Origin: Roseimaritima ulvae
Lineage (GTDB): Bacteria > Planctomycetota > Planctomycetia > Pirellulales > Pirellulaceae
Assembly (NCBI RefSeq): GCF_008065135.1
Contig: NZ_CP042914.1
Location: 2,914,001 to 2,978,000, forward strand
Direction of reading: 5' to 3'
DNA length: 64,000 bases
Shown here in pieces: positions 52,601 to 61,390 of the stretch. The position numbers were made by a program, and so were the translations under genes. The number at the start of each line of letters is the position of its first letter. Position 1 is the stretch's first letter. The notes beneath the pieces are model-generated. The model was not told the DNA's origin. It did no database searches and worked only from the letters and a program-made list of their open reading frames with translations.

Positions 52601-53666
52601 CGAAACATTCGTGTCCGCCGTAAATCCCTCGCCCTGGCCGCTCACGCTGGACGTCCAATTCGGCAAACCAGTCAGCGGCCAAATGATCAGCGGCCAGATG
52701 GTCAGCGGAACGGATGCCGGTGGGCGGCAAGCATGGAACGCGCCCAACGGACTCTGGCAGGTCACGTTGGCCCCCGGACAACTCGCGGCGATCGTGCTCC
52801 AGGGCTCGGCTCCGGTGCAACGCTGGCGGGAAGGCCCCGCCGATGGGCCCCAATTCACGCGACAGCTGGCCGACCGCGTCCAGGAACTGGCGGCCCGCGT
52901 CGCCATGCTGGCCAACTCGCGGATCTATCCCGAACTTCGCAACGGCAGCTTTGACGAGTCATCCGAGCGATCGATTCCCGGTTGGATGCATGCGCAGCAT
53001 CCGCCCGGTTGTGTCCAACTGGCCTCCAAAGGTTTTGACGACGACCACTGTGTGACGATGAACAACGATGGGACCAGCAGTTCCAAAACCTGGATTGTCA
53101 GCGCGCCCTTTCATCCCCCGGCTACCGGACGGCTAGCCGTATCGCTGCAGGCACGCTGTGAAACCAGCGGCTCCGATCCGGTACAACCTGCTCTACGGGT
53201 AGGCATCGAGGGTCGCGTGCACGGCGCCCCGCTGCGACGCAGCGTGACGCTAACTCCCCAGGCAGACGGGCAATGGCAAGCCGCACCGTTGTGGCTGGAA
53301 GTGGAAGAATTGGGGAGCGAAGAAATCGAAGAATTGCGGCTGACCATCGATCTGTTGACGCCCGGACGCGTGTGGATCGATAACGTCCAGCTGCACGATT
53401 TTTTCTTAACCCAAGCCGAACGGTCGCGGTTGCAGACCCAAACCTTTTTGGCGGTTCAACGAATTCGGCACGACGATTTGACGGGTGCGGCGAAGTTATT
53501 TCAATCTCATTGGGGACGGTACCTGATGAGCCTGCGAGTGCCTCAGCCACCACCGCGGGGGGTTCCCGGTGCCGCCGCAGAACCTCTGTCGGTCCCCCCA
53601 GAGGAGCCGTCGCCTGGTATTGCCGAGCGAGTCAGGGGATGGCTACCTTCGCCGATGCGGTTTTAG
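49659..53666 (+). CDS. Large secreted protein with glycosidase-like barrel and carbohydrate-binding-like domains (1335 aa)
   Basis: A signal peptide lies at residues about 15-45. Residues about 50-330 are beta-rich and unassigned. A jelly-roll-like part at about 390-475 precedes a region (about 525-935) that reads like a (beta/alpha)8 glycoside hydrolase: YLKWAGYNGAIVTVSSDGGT, LLMRLCDREGLQLVPSVEWT, and paired strands with acidic ends. I cannot name the catalytic acids. Residues about 1095-1250 resemble a CBM4/9-type jelly roll (NGSFDESSERSIPGW ... VWIDNVQLHDF). The family is not recognised with certainty. Its place after ugd suggests action on a surface or environmental polysaccharide. Confidence 0.7.
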   Translation: MFGQGRPLFGFPLPRRWASAGWIAALWLLAFASIATPIPAAALQPAVPAAMRIRVSWSLNQPTNLQATLRTQQATLRAPQNLCLSTGSTGGFRLRRDGHQLQFLPRGQAAFGGFDIVVEGDLQDSLELSLAASVDPTPGTSSAPQTAGQPVTRTVRLAELRSETVAFEIPGLGTVQVQRSPGDSIHADFQRDALVFWTSEQVPLQLRILPTAAVHAGETLETRMTVRAARGGRVVHKQHWSTPVDEQGQIAPLDAGPLTIPAQEGAYDIELVCVRPRGSALGLLKTDLRALRGETTVAARTVQVAAIAKQRPATAGEAFRPIGKIQPLRRTWSMPRLLPSVTAGLVASEEPVASGALGEELHAGEPIAVLGPAAWYASPLPVAELGRPHLLVIRYPKNQLMQLGVSVVQPDAGGNIPPLGTDTGVAASVVAGPLSGEPWAEHRVVFWPHHRRPYVVLTNHDSDEPVRFESIRVEAGPLDLASASLSSDAATLTTTAGGSTPATVTAAGTDTDTDIKTFSDASGAAMRSRLAALYLDKPLLAECFGDGGVLDQENGMVLEDWQTFLTAGQRLVDYLKWAGYNGAIVTVSSDGGTLYPSDLIQATPRFDNGVFSSRGHDPIRKDVLELLMRLCDREGLQLVPSVEWTTPIPQLERLLDDPQHDAGIQPVDFHQRPYRHDPTAQVGEVPYYNPLHPQVQAVLAAAVAELTQRYQGHRCFTGLGVHLGKATPMQLPPAQWTQDPLLVQRFLRQQSMAGGAATVPSEATALAQWLAAEGAESFAGWRAAQLTDFYRRLTAAVAGRRLLVLSADGSGSLSTSYSFGLDWQQLGAIDNLVPLRLIRESVFRDVVQQASDARYNESSKWDQQLATAKAAGALVFRPSLETRNPSLREHAPVAAGANRKNWYVHAVPDGQRYRHQLIRTLENVDAQVLAVGGWTAPLGQEQATREVLRTFALLPPQVMQPVPASGDESASIRVRQLVSATETFVSAVNPSPWPLTLDVQFGKPVSGQMISGQMVSGTDAGGRQAWNAPNGLWQVTLAPGQLAAIVLQGSAPVQRWREGPADGPQFTRQLADRVQELAARVAMLANSRIYPELRNGSFDESSERSIPGWMHAQHPPGCVQLASKGFDDDHCVTMNNDGTSSSKTWIVSAPFHPPATGRLAVSLQARCETSGSDPVQPALRVGIEGRVHGAPLRRSVTLTPQADGQWQAAPLWLEVEELGSEEIEELRLTIDLLTPGRVWIDNVQLHDFFLTQAERSRLQTQTFLAVQRIRHDDLTGAAKLFQSHWGRYLMSLRVPQPPPRGVPGAAAEPLSVPPEEPSPGIAERVRGWLPSPMRF

Positions 53667-53751
53667 CTAATCGTGCCGGCGAGGCACTTGGAGTTGTCCG
53701 AACAACTAAACTGGAAGCAAGCGAATATATAGATCCCTGGGAGCTTTCCTT

Positions 53752-54567
53752 ATGCGTCGATGGATGACTCGAATTGCAAGCACGCTGTTTTTGATGAGCC
53801 TCGTGGCGGCTTGTTTTGCCTATTGGGCTTATCGCCAAAGCCGCGCCGTCCCGGACTTTTACGAACGGGCTCGCGCCGCCATTCCGGAAGATCCGCAAGT
53901 TGTCAGCCAACAACTGCAGCGGCAGGTCGAGCAGTTGCAGGAGGACGTTCAGCAAAAGGGCGGCTGGCGGGCTGAATTTAGCGACGACCAGATTAATGCC
54001 TGGTTAGTCAGCGCGCTGCCCAACGAATTTCCGCGTTTGCTACCGCCCGGCGTACAGGAGCCTCGCGTGGCGATCGAGGACGGCAAAATCTTGGCCGCTG
54101 CTCGCTACCAGAAAAACCACATCGACACGATCGTTTCGTTCGAAGTGAAGCTGAAATTAACCGAACAGCCCAACGTCTTGGCCGTCCGTCTGGAAAACCT
54201 TCGCGCCGGCGCCCTGCCGCTGCCGATCTCGCGATTCGCCAAAGGGATTTCGCGAGAAGCCGCCAAGAGCAACATCGAAGTGTTGTGGGACAAAGAATCG
54301 CTCGACAGTGGTCCGGTGGCCTTGGTAACGGTGCCCAGCGAACACGAAAAATACGTCAATGCGCCGGTGATCATCGAATCGCTGGATCTGGATTCCGGCG
54401 TGTTGTCGATGTCCGGCCATACCGGGCCCGATGCCTACCAAGCCTTTCAACCGCGTGGGCCGGTGTACTATCTGGCTTCGCTGGAACTGGTGGGCTACCT
54501 GGGCGGCGCGATGATCGATCGCAATTCCCAATCGCATTCTTCGACGCGGTCCAATAGTACCAACTGA
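53752..54567 (+). CDS. Membrane-anchored hypothetical protein (271 aa)
   Basis: One N-terminal membrane helix (residues about 9-27) with a short cytosolic start places the rest outside the cytoplasm. A helical stretch (about 45-70) is followed by FSDDQINAWLVSALPNEFPR and beta-rich sequence, vaguely like YpmS/DUF2140-type proteins; the match is weak. GGGAG eight bases before the ATG is a fair ribosome site. Its last 73 bases overlap the convergent phosphoesterase-like gene. Confidence 0.68.
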   Translation: MRRWMTRIASTLFLMSLVAACFAYWAYRQSRAVPDFYERARAAIPEDPQVVSQQLQRQVEQLQEDVQQKGGWRAEFSDDQINAWLVSALPNEFPRLLPPGVQEPRVAIEDGKILAAARYQKNHIDTIVSFEVKLKLTEQPNVLAVRLENLRAGALPLPISRFAKGISREAAKSNIEVLWDKESLDSGPVALVTVPSEHEKYVNAPVIIESLDLDSGVLSMSGHTGPDAYQAFQPRGPVYYLASLELVGYLGGAMIDRNSQSHSSTRSNSTN

Positions 54568-55157
54568 GCGACGGTTCGCCCGTCCGCATCGCAACCCCGG
54601 CAGACAAACGCCAAGTGCTTGTCCGTAGCCGAATCATTTGCGACAGCTGCCTGTTGGGTGGTGTCGTATTGGACAAGATCGTGCTGGGACAGGCCAGCGG
54701 CCGCGCATTGGCCGAGAGAGGCTGGGCGGTAGGTGCCCGCTTGCACCCGAATGACTCGTCCGCGGTCGCCCGACACGGGACCTTCATAATCCAGATAGAC
54801 CGCGCGATGCAGCGGCAAACGCAGGGCCGGCTGAGGCGGTTGACCGACCGCTGGCATGTGTTCCACAGCCCAGGTCAGCAGGCCGTCGGTGGTTTCGAAC
54901 ATCAAATCGTAATGGGAACCACGGGCCGGATTACGCGACCGTTCTGGATTTTGCGATCGGTCTGGAACCAGCGGCCGCGGCGACGTTCCCGCCGGTTCCG
55001 AATTCGCATCGCAAGCGCCCTCACCACCCGCAGGTGACGGCGGCTCGCGGGGCGAAGTCGGAGCAGGCAGGCATTGGTGGGGCGGCAAGAGGTGATGCAG
55101 GATCACGTATCGCCGCCACCGATCCGCTTGATCAGCTGTTGCCAACGGCTTCCTCAT
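54495..55157 (-). CDS. Stand-alone LigD-type 3'-phosphoesterase domain protein (about 220 aa)
   Basis: The pattern [34 protein letters not shown], and [20 protein letters not shown] parallels the phosphoesterase domain of bacterial LigD (histidine, HYD, WAV, and the acidic loop DFEG). LigD uses this domain to trim 3' ends at double-strand breaks. Here it occurs without ligase or polymerase. A Pro/Ser-rich insert splits the first two motifs. ATG 55157 overlaps the end of recA by 26 bases; a TTG at 55145 is possible. Downstream of recA, it may be cotranscribed and act in break repair. Confidence 0.75.
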   Translation of the reverse strand: MRKPLATADQADRWRRYVILHHLLPPHQCLPAPTSPREPPSPAGGEGACDANSEPAGTSPRPLVPDRSQNPERSRNPARGSHYDLMFETTDGLLTWAVEHMPAVGQPPQPALRLPLHRAVYLDYEGPVSGDRGRVIRVQAGTYRPASLGQCAAAGLSQHDLVQYDTTQQAAVANDSATDKHLAFVCRGCDADGRTVAQLVLLDRVEECDWELRSIIAPPR

Positions 55158-56268
55158 CGGCCACGTCGGCGTCGCTGTCTTCGGTGTTGGGTTCGTCCAT
55201 GGGAGCCGCAAAGCCGCCCACTTCCATCACTTTCTGGCGAATCCCTTCACAGATTTCGGGATTCTCGATCAGGAAGTTGCGAGCTTTCTCTTTGCCCTGT
55301 CCAAGGTAGGTATCGCCCAGTTTGAACCAGGCACCGCTGCGATTGACGATCTTGTGGGTGGTACCCAAGTCCAGCACGTCGCCTTCGTAACTGATGCCAT
55401 TGCTGTGCATCATGTCGAATTCGGCCACGCGGAACGGAGGCGCGACCTTGTTCTTGACGATTTTCGCTTTGACGCGTTGGCCGACCTGTTCGTCGCCGTC
55501 CTTCAAGGCGCCAATCCGGCGGACGTCGATACGGCAGGAGCAATAGAACTTCAAAGCGCGTCCGCCGGGGGTCGTTTCCGGGCTGCCGAACATCACCCCG
55601 ACCTTTTCGCGGATTTGGTTGATGAAGATCACCGCACACTTGCTTTTGGCAATCGCACCGGTCAGTTTCCGCATCGCCTGGCTCATCAAGCGAGCCTGCA
55701 GGCCGACGTGGCTATCTCCGATCTCGCCTTCCAGTTCCTTCCTGGGAACCAGGGCGGCGACCGAGTCGATCACGATCACATCGACCGCGTTGCTTTTAAC
55801 TAGCATCTCGCAGATCTGCATGGCTTCTTCCCCGCTGCCGGGTTGGCTGACCAGCAGGGTGTCCAGTTCGACGCCCAGCTTTTTCGCCCAGCTGGGGTCG
55901 AAGGCGTGTTCGGCATCGATAATCGCCGCGATCCCGCTCTGCTTTTGAGCTTCCGCACAGACGTGCAGCGCCAGCGTCGTTTTACCGCTCGATTCCGGGC
56001 CAAACACTTCGATGATGCGGCCGCGGGGAATCCCCTGGCCACCCAGGGCCATGTCCAGGCTGAGCGAGCCGGTGGGGATGCCTTCGATGGTCAGATTGGT
56101 CGACGCCCCCAGTGGCATGATGGCACCATCGCCAAATGCCTTGTCGATCTGCTGAAGCGTCGTTTTCAGCCCCGGCTCGCGCTCCAAAATCGCTTTCAAG
56201 CCCGGATCGGCGCCGTCCACTTTGGATTTCGTCCGTGCACTGCTCGTGGTCGCTTTTTTCTTAGCCAT
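55132..56268 (-). CDS. recA: Recombinase A (378 aa)
   Basis: Binds single-stranded DNA, promotes strand exchange and triggers the SOS response. Walker [10 protein letters not shown] is at about residues 90-98, Walker [14 protein letters not shown], and loop L2 region [20 protein letters not shown]. The C-terminus is acidic ([11 protein letters not shown]). The start is ATG 56268, since the 17-residue upstream extension has no family match. The N-terminus is lysine-rich. Residues [12 protein letters not shown] contain two cysteines where most RecA proteins have FYASVRLDIRR. Confidence 0.97.
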   Translation of the reverse strand: MAKKKATTSSARTKSKVDGADPGLKAILEREPGLKTTLQQIDKAFGDGAIMPLGASTNLTIEGIPTGSLSLDMALGGQGIPRGRIIEVFGPESSGKTTLALHVCAEAQKQSGIAAIIDAEHAFDPSWAKKLGVELDTLLVSQPGSGEEAMQICEMLVKSNAVDVIVIDSVAALVPRKELEGEIGDSHVGLQARLMSQAMRKLTGAIAKSKCAVIFINQIREKVGVMFGSPETTPGGRALKFYCSCRIDVRRIGALKDGDEQVGQRVKAKIVKNKVAPPFRVAEFDMMHSNGISYEGDVLDLGTTHKIVNRSGAWFKLGDTYLGQGKEKARNFLIENPEICEGIRQKVMEVGGFAAPMDEPNTEDSDADVADEEAVGNS

Positions 56269-56608
56269 AACCGCTATCCCTTTCCTTATTTGCCTTGCAT
56301 TGCCGTTGTGAAAACACACCTTGGAAACAATTAGCTCGGCTCGACCTGGTAGGTGAACACCCGGATACTAGCACTTTGGGGGGCACCGATCAACCGGTTT
56401 TGTGCCAAAACCGGGCCGATTTTTCCGCCGCGGCTTCCGCTCCATCAACCGATTGAGTTGAGCGTTTGTTAACTGTTTGCCTTACACCCTTAGTATTCGA
56501 CAGCGGTGGGACACCTTAGGTCAACGGCTATCCGGGTCTAACCAAAGCACCGCCCAAGCGATAAAGTGAGACCTTCACTTCGTTCACTTCATTGAGGAAT
56601 CAAACAAC
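56269..56608. other. Divergent region between recA and the ferredoxin gene
   Basis: About 340 bases with no gene. It contains the inverted repeat CCGGTTTT-GTGCC-AAAACCGG (56394-56414) and should carry both promoters; no clear -35/-10 pair or LexA-type box was identified by eye. Confidence 0.65.
56394..56414. promoter_or_regulatory. Perfect 8-bp inverted repeat upstream of recA
   Basis: CCGGTTTT and AAAACCGG are separated by five bases. The location between divergent genes suggests an operator, possibly for the DNA-damage regulator; this is not proven. Confidence 0.35.
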
Positions 56609-56971
56609 GTGGCCAAATTGACGGTTGAAGGCGTAGGAGAGTTTCAGGTACCCGATGGTAAGCGGCTGGTCAATGCATTGGTCGACGAAGCCGGCACGGA
56701 TCAACTGCACGCCTGCGGTGGGCATTCGCGCTGCACCACTTGTCGGGTGCAGTTTGTTGAAGGCGAACCCGAGCAGATCACGGCGGCGGAAAAAGAAACC
56801 CTGCAAGCCCGCGAAGTCAGCGGCGAAGGCGTGCGGTTGAGCTGCCAGATCAAATGCGACCATGACATGACCGTGCGGTTGATCAGCCGCCTGGAAGGCA
56901 GCGGCCGCAAAGACCAGGGCGGTCAACCGGCCGACCAAATCGAGCCGCCGCCCGAATGGGTCAGCAAGTAA
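56609..56971 (+). CDS. [2Fe-2S] ferredoxin-like protein (120 aa)
   Basis: A plant/adrenodoxin-type fold with the cluster ligands CGGHSRCTTC (C-x5-C-x2-C, residues 36-45) and the fourth cysteine in LSCQIKCDHD (about 78). It transfers electrons in an unknown pathway. The GTG start at 56609 follows TGAGGAAT. The C-terminal 25 residues are a hydrophilic Pro/Gln tail not found in short ferredoxins. Confidence 0.9.
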   Translation: MAKLTVEGVGEFQVPDGKRLVNALVDEAGTDQLHACGGHSRCTTCRVQFVEGEPEQITAAEKETLQAREVSGEGVRLSCQIKCDHDMTVRLISRLEGSGRKDQGGQPADQIEPPPEWVSK

Positions 56972-56997
56972 CGCGTTTCCCGTAGCCGAAGCATTTC

Positions 56998-57067
56998 CCG
57001 TAGCCGAACTCGCCAGAGTTTGGACGGTTGCGGCCAGGGGTCCAAAGTCTGGCGACTTCGGCTACGG
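56998..57067. terminator. Long hairpin repeat between convergent genes
   Basis: Two 28-base arms (left begins CCGTAGCCGAACTCGCCAGA) pair with only two mismatches around a 14-base loop. The element lies between the stops of the ferredoxin gene and the convergent lipoprotein gene, whose stop is two bases away. It belongs to the repeat family also seen at 12283 and 36360 and could stop transcription from both sides, although no T run follows. Confidence 0.6.
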
Positions 57068-57068
57068 C

Positions 57069-59939
57069 TTAGCGGGCTAGTACGCTCACGCTTTCCACCG
57101 CGGCCACTCCCGCCGGACTCAGGCGGCTTTGCCCCTGGACTTCGAAGCGGATTTGCTGCGGTTGGTTGCTGTTCAGCACGATCGTGTAAGTCACCGATTC
57201 GCGAGCGGTAAGCTGACGAATTTCCGTCAGATAGATCACTCCGCCGCTTTCGCGAATCTGTTCTCCACCCGGATTCATCGTCTGCGTGATGCGTTCGATC
57301 CGTGTGCCCGCGGGCAGCGGAAAGCTCAGCTGCACTTGGCTGTCTGGAATGTCACGCTCATTGCTGACGACTAATTGGAAGCGTATCGGTCCGCCCACTT
57401 CGGCCGGATTGTCCAGCCCCACCAGTCGCAGTCGCAGACTGCCTGTGTCGGCGGCGATGGGTGGCGCGGCGTTGCGGTCCGAGGGGGACGTGGTCGGCGG
57501 CGCGGTGGGCAGCGGGGCACGGGGATTGCCCGCGCTGGGAATCGATGGCGGTGGTTGGGCGGGCGGCAATGGCGGCGCAACCGGGGTGCTGGTCGGTGGC
57601 GGCGCCGCGGCTGGAAAGATGTCGAAGCGGTATTGATCCGAAGCCGACGCGCCGTTTTCGCTGACCACGGACAACACGACCAGGCCGCTGGCCAGCGACT
57701 GCAATGCACGGAATCGAGCTTCAAAAACAGCTTGTTGCCCCGGAGCGATCTGCGCCACCAACCAGTTCAGCTTGTACTGCGACAGTTCGCTGGCATCAAA
57801 GCCGTCCTGAGTGGCTTCCAATACATCCAGTTGGGGCGGATAAGCCGTGGTGACGCGGACGTTGGTCAACGGTTCACGGCCGGTATTGGTGACGCGGTAG
57901 CGGAAGTACACGCTATCGTCGCCGGCCAACACCGATGGGCGACCTTCGACAACCACGGCCATCGCCGGGGTGGCGGGAATCGGATTGATCACCGTGATGC
58001 AGCTTTGGTCGCTAGCCGTCTGTCCTCCGTCGGCGGTGGCGGTGACGGTCAAGCAGCGTTGGCCGGGAGTCGTGGGGATATACGTCGTGGCGACTTTCCA
58101 GGTATCCCCCGGTTGCAGCGGACCGTCTTGCTTGTCTTTGAAAGCTTTGGTCACGCCGGTTTGAGCGTGCAGCATCGAGGCGTCGCCGGTCGATTCCAGT
58201 TGGACGTTTTCCAACGCTCGTTCGCCGGTGTTGGTGATGTCGATGTTAAACGTTACTTCGTCACCCACTTGGACGCGATCGACCGAGCTGATCACCGGTT
58301 GGATACCGAGTGACAAGGAAGGCCGAAAGATGTCGACCTGCACCGAATCTTCGGCGAACAGGTTCTGCTCCGCACGGGCTTGGAACCGCAGCAGGATCGG
58401 GGCCTTGGAGGTTAACGTGGCTTGGATTTCCCATTGTTGCTGCGAGGGAATGCTGTCGATTTCCCAGATGATTTGGTTGCCCAGTTGGCGAGCGAAGGAG
58501 TCGACCGATTGCACGCTGACGCCGGGGGGCAGTTCCACCGATACCGACACATTGCGGGCGTCCAGATTGCCGGGGTTGGCGACTTCGCAGGCGACCGTAA
58601 ACGGTTGTTCGTAGCCGGCCACTTGAGGTGCGCCGGCGCGGACTCGCAGCTGCGCGGCGCTCCAGGTAACCGTCGTGCGGCCTTGCCCCAGCGTCATCCG
58701 CGGCATGTTGTCGGATTCTCCCGCCGGGCGGATCACGGTCATGGCCACCGCGGCGGTGCCCGAGGTGCCGGGGTTGGGAACCAGTTGAATCGGCGCATTG
58801 CCGTCTTCGCCCACGACCACTTCATCGACAGCGGTACCACTGGAATAAAACGTGGCTAGCTCGGGATTGAGGATTTCATAGCGGACGATCCAGCCGCGGG
58901 CCGGGATCGCGCCTTCGCTGCGCGTGACCCGCGTGCTCATCCCCACGGGAGTTCCCTTCTCCGCCACTTGCGGACCGGGAAACTGCCAGCGAGCGTCGAT
59001 CCAGTAGATCGTCGCGGTGGCTTTGCGCTGATCCCAGCATTCGCTTTCCGGCGCCAACACCGTGACTCGGCTGGTACCTTCGGTGGGGCTGCTAAGCGAG
59101 ATCCAGGTTTGTCCTTTCTCCAGACGCACGTCGTCGCGGAGGTTCTTGTTGCCGCGAGTGATCAACGAGACCTTGGTGCTGGTCACGCCGCGAGCATAGG
59201 AGCCGCTGCGTTTGTCGACTTTGGGGGTGTGAGCCAAGCGATGCACCAGACCGGGGTCGTCGTCGCCGACATCGATAATGTGTCCCACGCTTTCGGGCGT
59301 TAACATCCATTCCAACGGTTCCCGCTGCATCAGGTAACCATCGTTACCGCAGACGCCCGAGAGCAATAGGACTTCGCCACCCACCGGTGCAACGATTCGT
59401 TGCGGCGATAGGAGGATGCAGCCACGTTTGCCGCGGTTAGGCAGTTTGGCCAAGTTGCCCATTTCGGCTTCGCAGCCCAACAGGACCGCGGGAGGACCAT
59501 CGGCGCAGTCTTCACAGCCCGGCGCCGGCAGGCAAATCGCTGGCGGAGCGGCTGCTCCCGGCAATGGGGTGCAGGGTGGTGGAGTGGCCGGCTCGGGAAA
59601 AGCCGGTTCGGGGAGCATGTTTTTGAAGCACCCGCCCAGACCGCAGGTGCAACCGCCGTTGGTCAAGCATTTCAAGCAACTTCGCGGCTGACCAGCCAGT
59701 CGCGACAGGCAGCCCTGGCCGTTGCCCGACAAACAATTCATGCAACCGCAGGACGGATTGATTTGCGTGCTGTTTTCGGGGTACGGAGCGAATAAGCATG
59801 CGCCCGTCGGATCGATCTGTGGCAACCGCAGTCGAGTGCAACCGCTGCCGGCCGATAAACTGATTCCAGCCAGCAACACAGCGACGAACAGCGTCAACGG
59901 CCGCAGGCGTGTCGGTAGGAAGGAATGTGCATGTCGCAT
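57069..59939 (-). CDS. DUF11/CARDB-repeat surface lipoprotein (956 aa)
   Basis: The start at 59939 gives a signal ending in a lipobox (SLSAGSGC). A cysteine-rich region follows (residues about 35-130, with CGCMNCLSG, CLKCLTNGGC and GCEDC), then about 300 residues of beta sequence. Several DUF11-type repeats come next (VTNTGREPLTNVRVTTAYPP, ITNTGERALENVQLES and others at about 460-790). A Pro-rich linker and one more repeat (about 865-950) close the protein. It is probably a cell-envelope protein of structural role. Planctomycetes have several such cysteine-rich, DUF11-containing proteins. Confidence 0.88.
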   Translation of the reverse strand: MRHAHSFLPTRLRPLTLFVAVLLAGISLSAGSGCTRLRLPQIDPTGACLFAPYPENSTQINPSCGCMNCLSGNGQGCLSRLAGQPRSCLKCLTNGGCTCGLGGCFKNMLPEPAFPEPATPPPCTPLPGAAAPPAICLPAPGCEDCADGPPAVLLGCEAEMGNLAKLPNRGKRGCILLSPQRIVAPVGGEVLLLSGVCGNDGYLMQREPLEWMLTPESVGHIIDVGDDDPGLVHRLAHTPKVDKRSGSYARGVTSTKVSLITRGNKNLRDDVRLEKGQTWISLSSPTEGTSRVTVLAPESECWDQRKATATIYWIDARWQFPGPQVAEKGTPVGMSTRVTRSEGAIPARGWIVRYEILNPELATFYSSGTAVDEVVVGEDGNAPIQLVPNPGTSGTAAVAMTVIRPAGESDNMPRMTLGQGRTTVTWSAAQLRVRAGAPQVAGYEQPFTVACEVANPGNLDARNVSVSVELPPGVSVQSVDSFARQLGNQIIWEIDSIPSQQQWEIQATLTSKAPILLRFQARAEQNLFAEDSVQVDIFRPSLSLGIQPVISSVDRVQVGDEVTFNIDITNTGERALENVQLESTGDASMLHAQTGVTKAFKDKQDGPLQPGDTWKVATTYIPTTPGQRCLTVTATADGGQTASDQSCITVINPIPATPAMAVVVEGRPSVLAGDDSVYFRYRVTNTGREPLTNVRVTTAYPPQLDVLEATQDGFDASELSQYKLNWLVAQIAPGQQAVFEARFRALQSLASGLVVLSVVSENGASASDQYRFDIFPAAAPPPTSTPVAPPLPPAQPPPSIPSAGNPRAPLPTAPPTTSPSDRNAAPPIAADTGSLRLRLVGLDNPAEVGGPIRFQLVVSNERDIPDSQVQLSFPLPAGTRIERITQTMNPGGEQIRESGGVIYLTEIRQLTARESVTYTIVLNSNQPQQIRFEVQGQSRLSPAGVAAVESVSVLAR

Positions 59940-60099
59940 CGTGCTGGTGCCGGTCGCGAGGTTGCCAGGGAAAGGCAAGGGTTCTCTATCAGGTGGGCAG
60001 ACATTGCCCGAGGAACCCTACCACGCTGCAGCAGCGATGTTGCAAAAAGGCAACATGCACGGTTGCGAAAAAGCAACCAATTAGCGGTGAAGAATCGTG

Positions 60100-61317
60100 T
60101 TATGACGATTGTCGCGGCTGGCCGTGGCCGGCGAAGGCCGAACGGTACAGTTCGGCGATGTTGTCGGGGTCCAACACGATCGGATTAAACGTGCCGGTCC
60201 ACTGGCTGGCCGCGTCGGCCGAGAGGTCATCGATGGCGTCGGCGGCGATCGCCAAGTCGCTCAGCCGGTCTTTTAAACCGGCCAGCGTTAAGAAATGCGT
60301 CAACAGATCAGCCAGCCGTTCCGGAGCACTATGCGGCTCGACGTCCGGGGCATGTTCCGACAGCAACTGCGCATACCAATCGGCGTGCCGCGAGCCGTTT
60401 AACCGCACCACGTGGGGCAACATGATGCCTACGGCCTGTCCATGGGTGATATCGAAGCGGGCGGTCAGCGGATTGGCTACCGCATGTGCTGCGCCCAGCA
60501 TCGAAGTTTCGATCGCCAGTCCGGCCAGGCAGGCGCCAACTTGCATTTGCGAGCGAGCTTCGATGTCTTGCGGATTTTTTAGCACGTTAGGAAAGCCGGC
60601 GGCCAGCAGCGAAAACGCGCGACGGCTGAACGTCAGCGACATCGCGTTGCGGGGTTTGGTGACATACGTTTCCACGGCGTGGGAGATCGCGTCGATGCCG
60701 GTCAGCGCGGTGACCTGCGGCGGTTGCGTGACCGTCAGGACCGGATCGAGCAGGGCCACGCGGCAGGCCGCGCGGGGATCGCCGCAAGCCATTTTGACGT
60801 GGGTTTCCGCATCGCTGATCAGAGCAAACGACTGGGCTTCGCTGCCCGTACCGGCCGTGGTGGGCACGGCGATCATCGGCAACATGTCCGCGGTCGCTTT
60901 GCCCACTCCGCGATAGTCGTGCATCGTGCCGCCGCAGGAGTAGACGAAATTGATGCCCTTGCAACAGTCCATGCTGCTGCCGCCGCCCAACCCGACCAAC
61001 AGCTCCGGTTGCACGCGACGAGCCGCCTCGACTCCTGCTTGCACCATGTCGGTGGTGGGGTTTTCGCCAAAGTCATGGAACGCGTGCACTTCCACGCCCG
61101 ACGCTTCCAAAGCTCGACGTCCGGCGTCAAAATGCCCCGCCGAGACCACGCCGTGGTCCGAGACCATCAACACTCGCTGAGCGTTATGTTGGCGAACCAA
61201 GGCTCCGAGCTGTGTGATCACGCCCTCGCCAAACACGATACGGGGACGCAGTTGAAAGTCGAAAGCTTGCATCAATTCGACGTCGGCTGTGGGGAAGGAA
61301 GGGGCAGAGGGAGCCAT
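60100..61317 (-). CDS. Iron-containing alcohol dehydrogenase (405 aa)
   Basis: The group III dehydrogenase fold is clear: RIVFGEGVITQLG, the NAD-binding GLGGGSSMDCCKGI (about residues 107-120), VPTTAGTGSEAQSFAL, and the metal-binding stretch HAVANPLTARFDITHGQAVGI with two histidines. It oxidises an alcohol or reduces an aldehyde with NAD(P)H. The substrate is not readable. The CC in GGGSSMDCCKG replaces the more usual DTAK residues. The ATG is at 61317. Confidence 0.94.
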   Translation of the reverse strand: MAPSAPSFPTADVELMQAFDFQLRPRIVFGEGVITQLGALVRQHNAQRVLMVSDHGVVSAGHFDAGRRALEASGVEVHAFHDFGENPTTDMVQAGVEAARRVQPELLVGLGGGSSMDCCKGINFVYSCGGTMHDYRGVGKATADMLPMIAVPTTAGTGSEAQSFALISDAETHVKMACGDPRAACRVALLDPVLTVTQPPQVTALTGIDAISHAVETYVTKPRNAMSLTFSRRAFSLLAAGFPNVLKNPQDIEARSQMQVGACLAGLAIETSMLGAAHAVANPLTARFDITHGQAVGIMLPHVVRLNGSRHADWYAQLLSEHAPDVEPHSAPERLADLLTHFLTLAGLKDRLSDLAIAADAIDDLSADAASQWTGTFNPIVLDPDNIAELYRSAFAGHGQPRQSS

Positions 61318-61390
61318 ACAGGGTAGGCAACCTGGCCCCCGGAATACAAGTAGCGGTCCGGCAGACCATGGCTTTATGAAGATGCCCGTC

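Noticed and set aside
56394-56414. LexA box for recA
   Set aside because: The palindrome does not match the LexA sequences I know, and planctomycete SOS boxes are not certain to me, so only an unspecific inverted repeat is reported.
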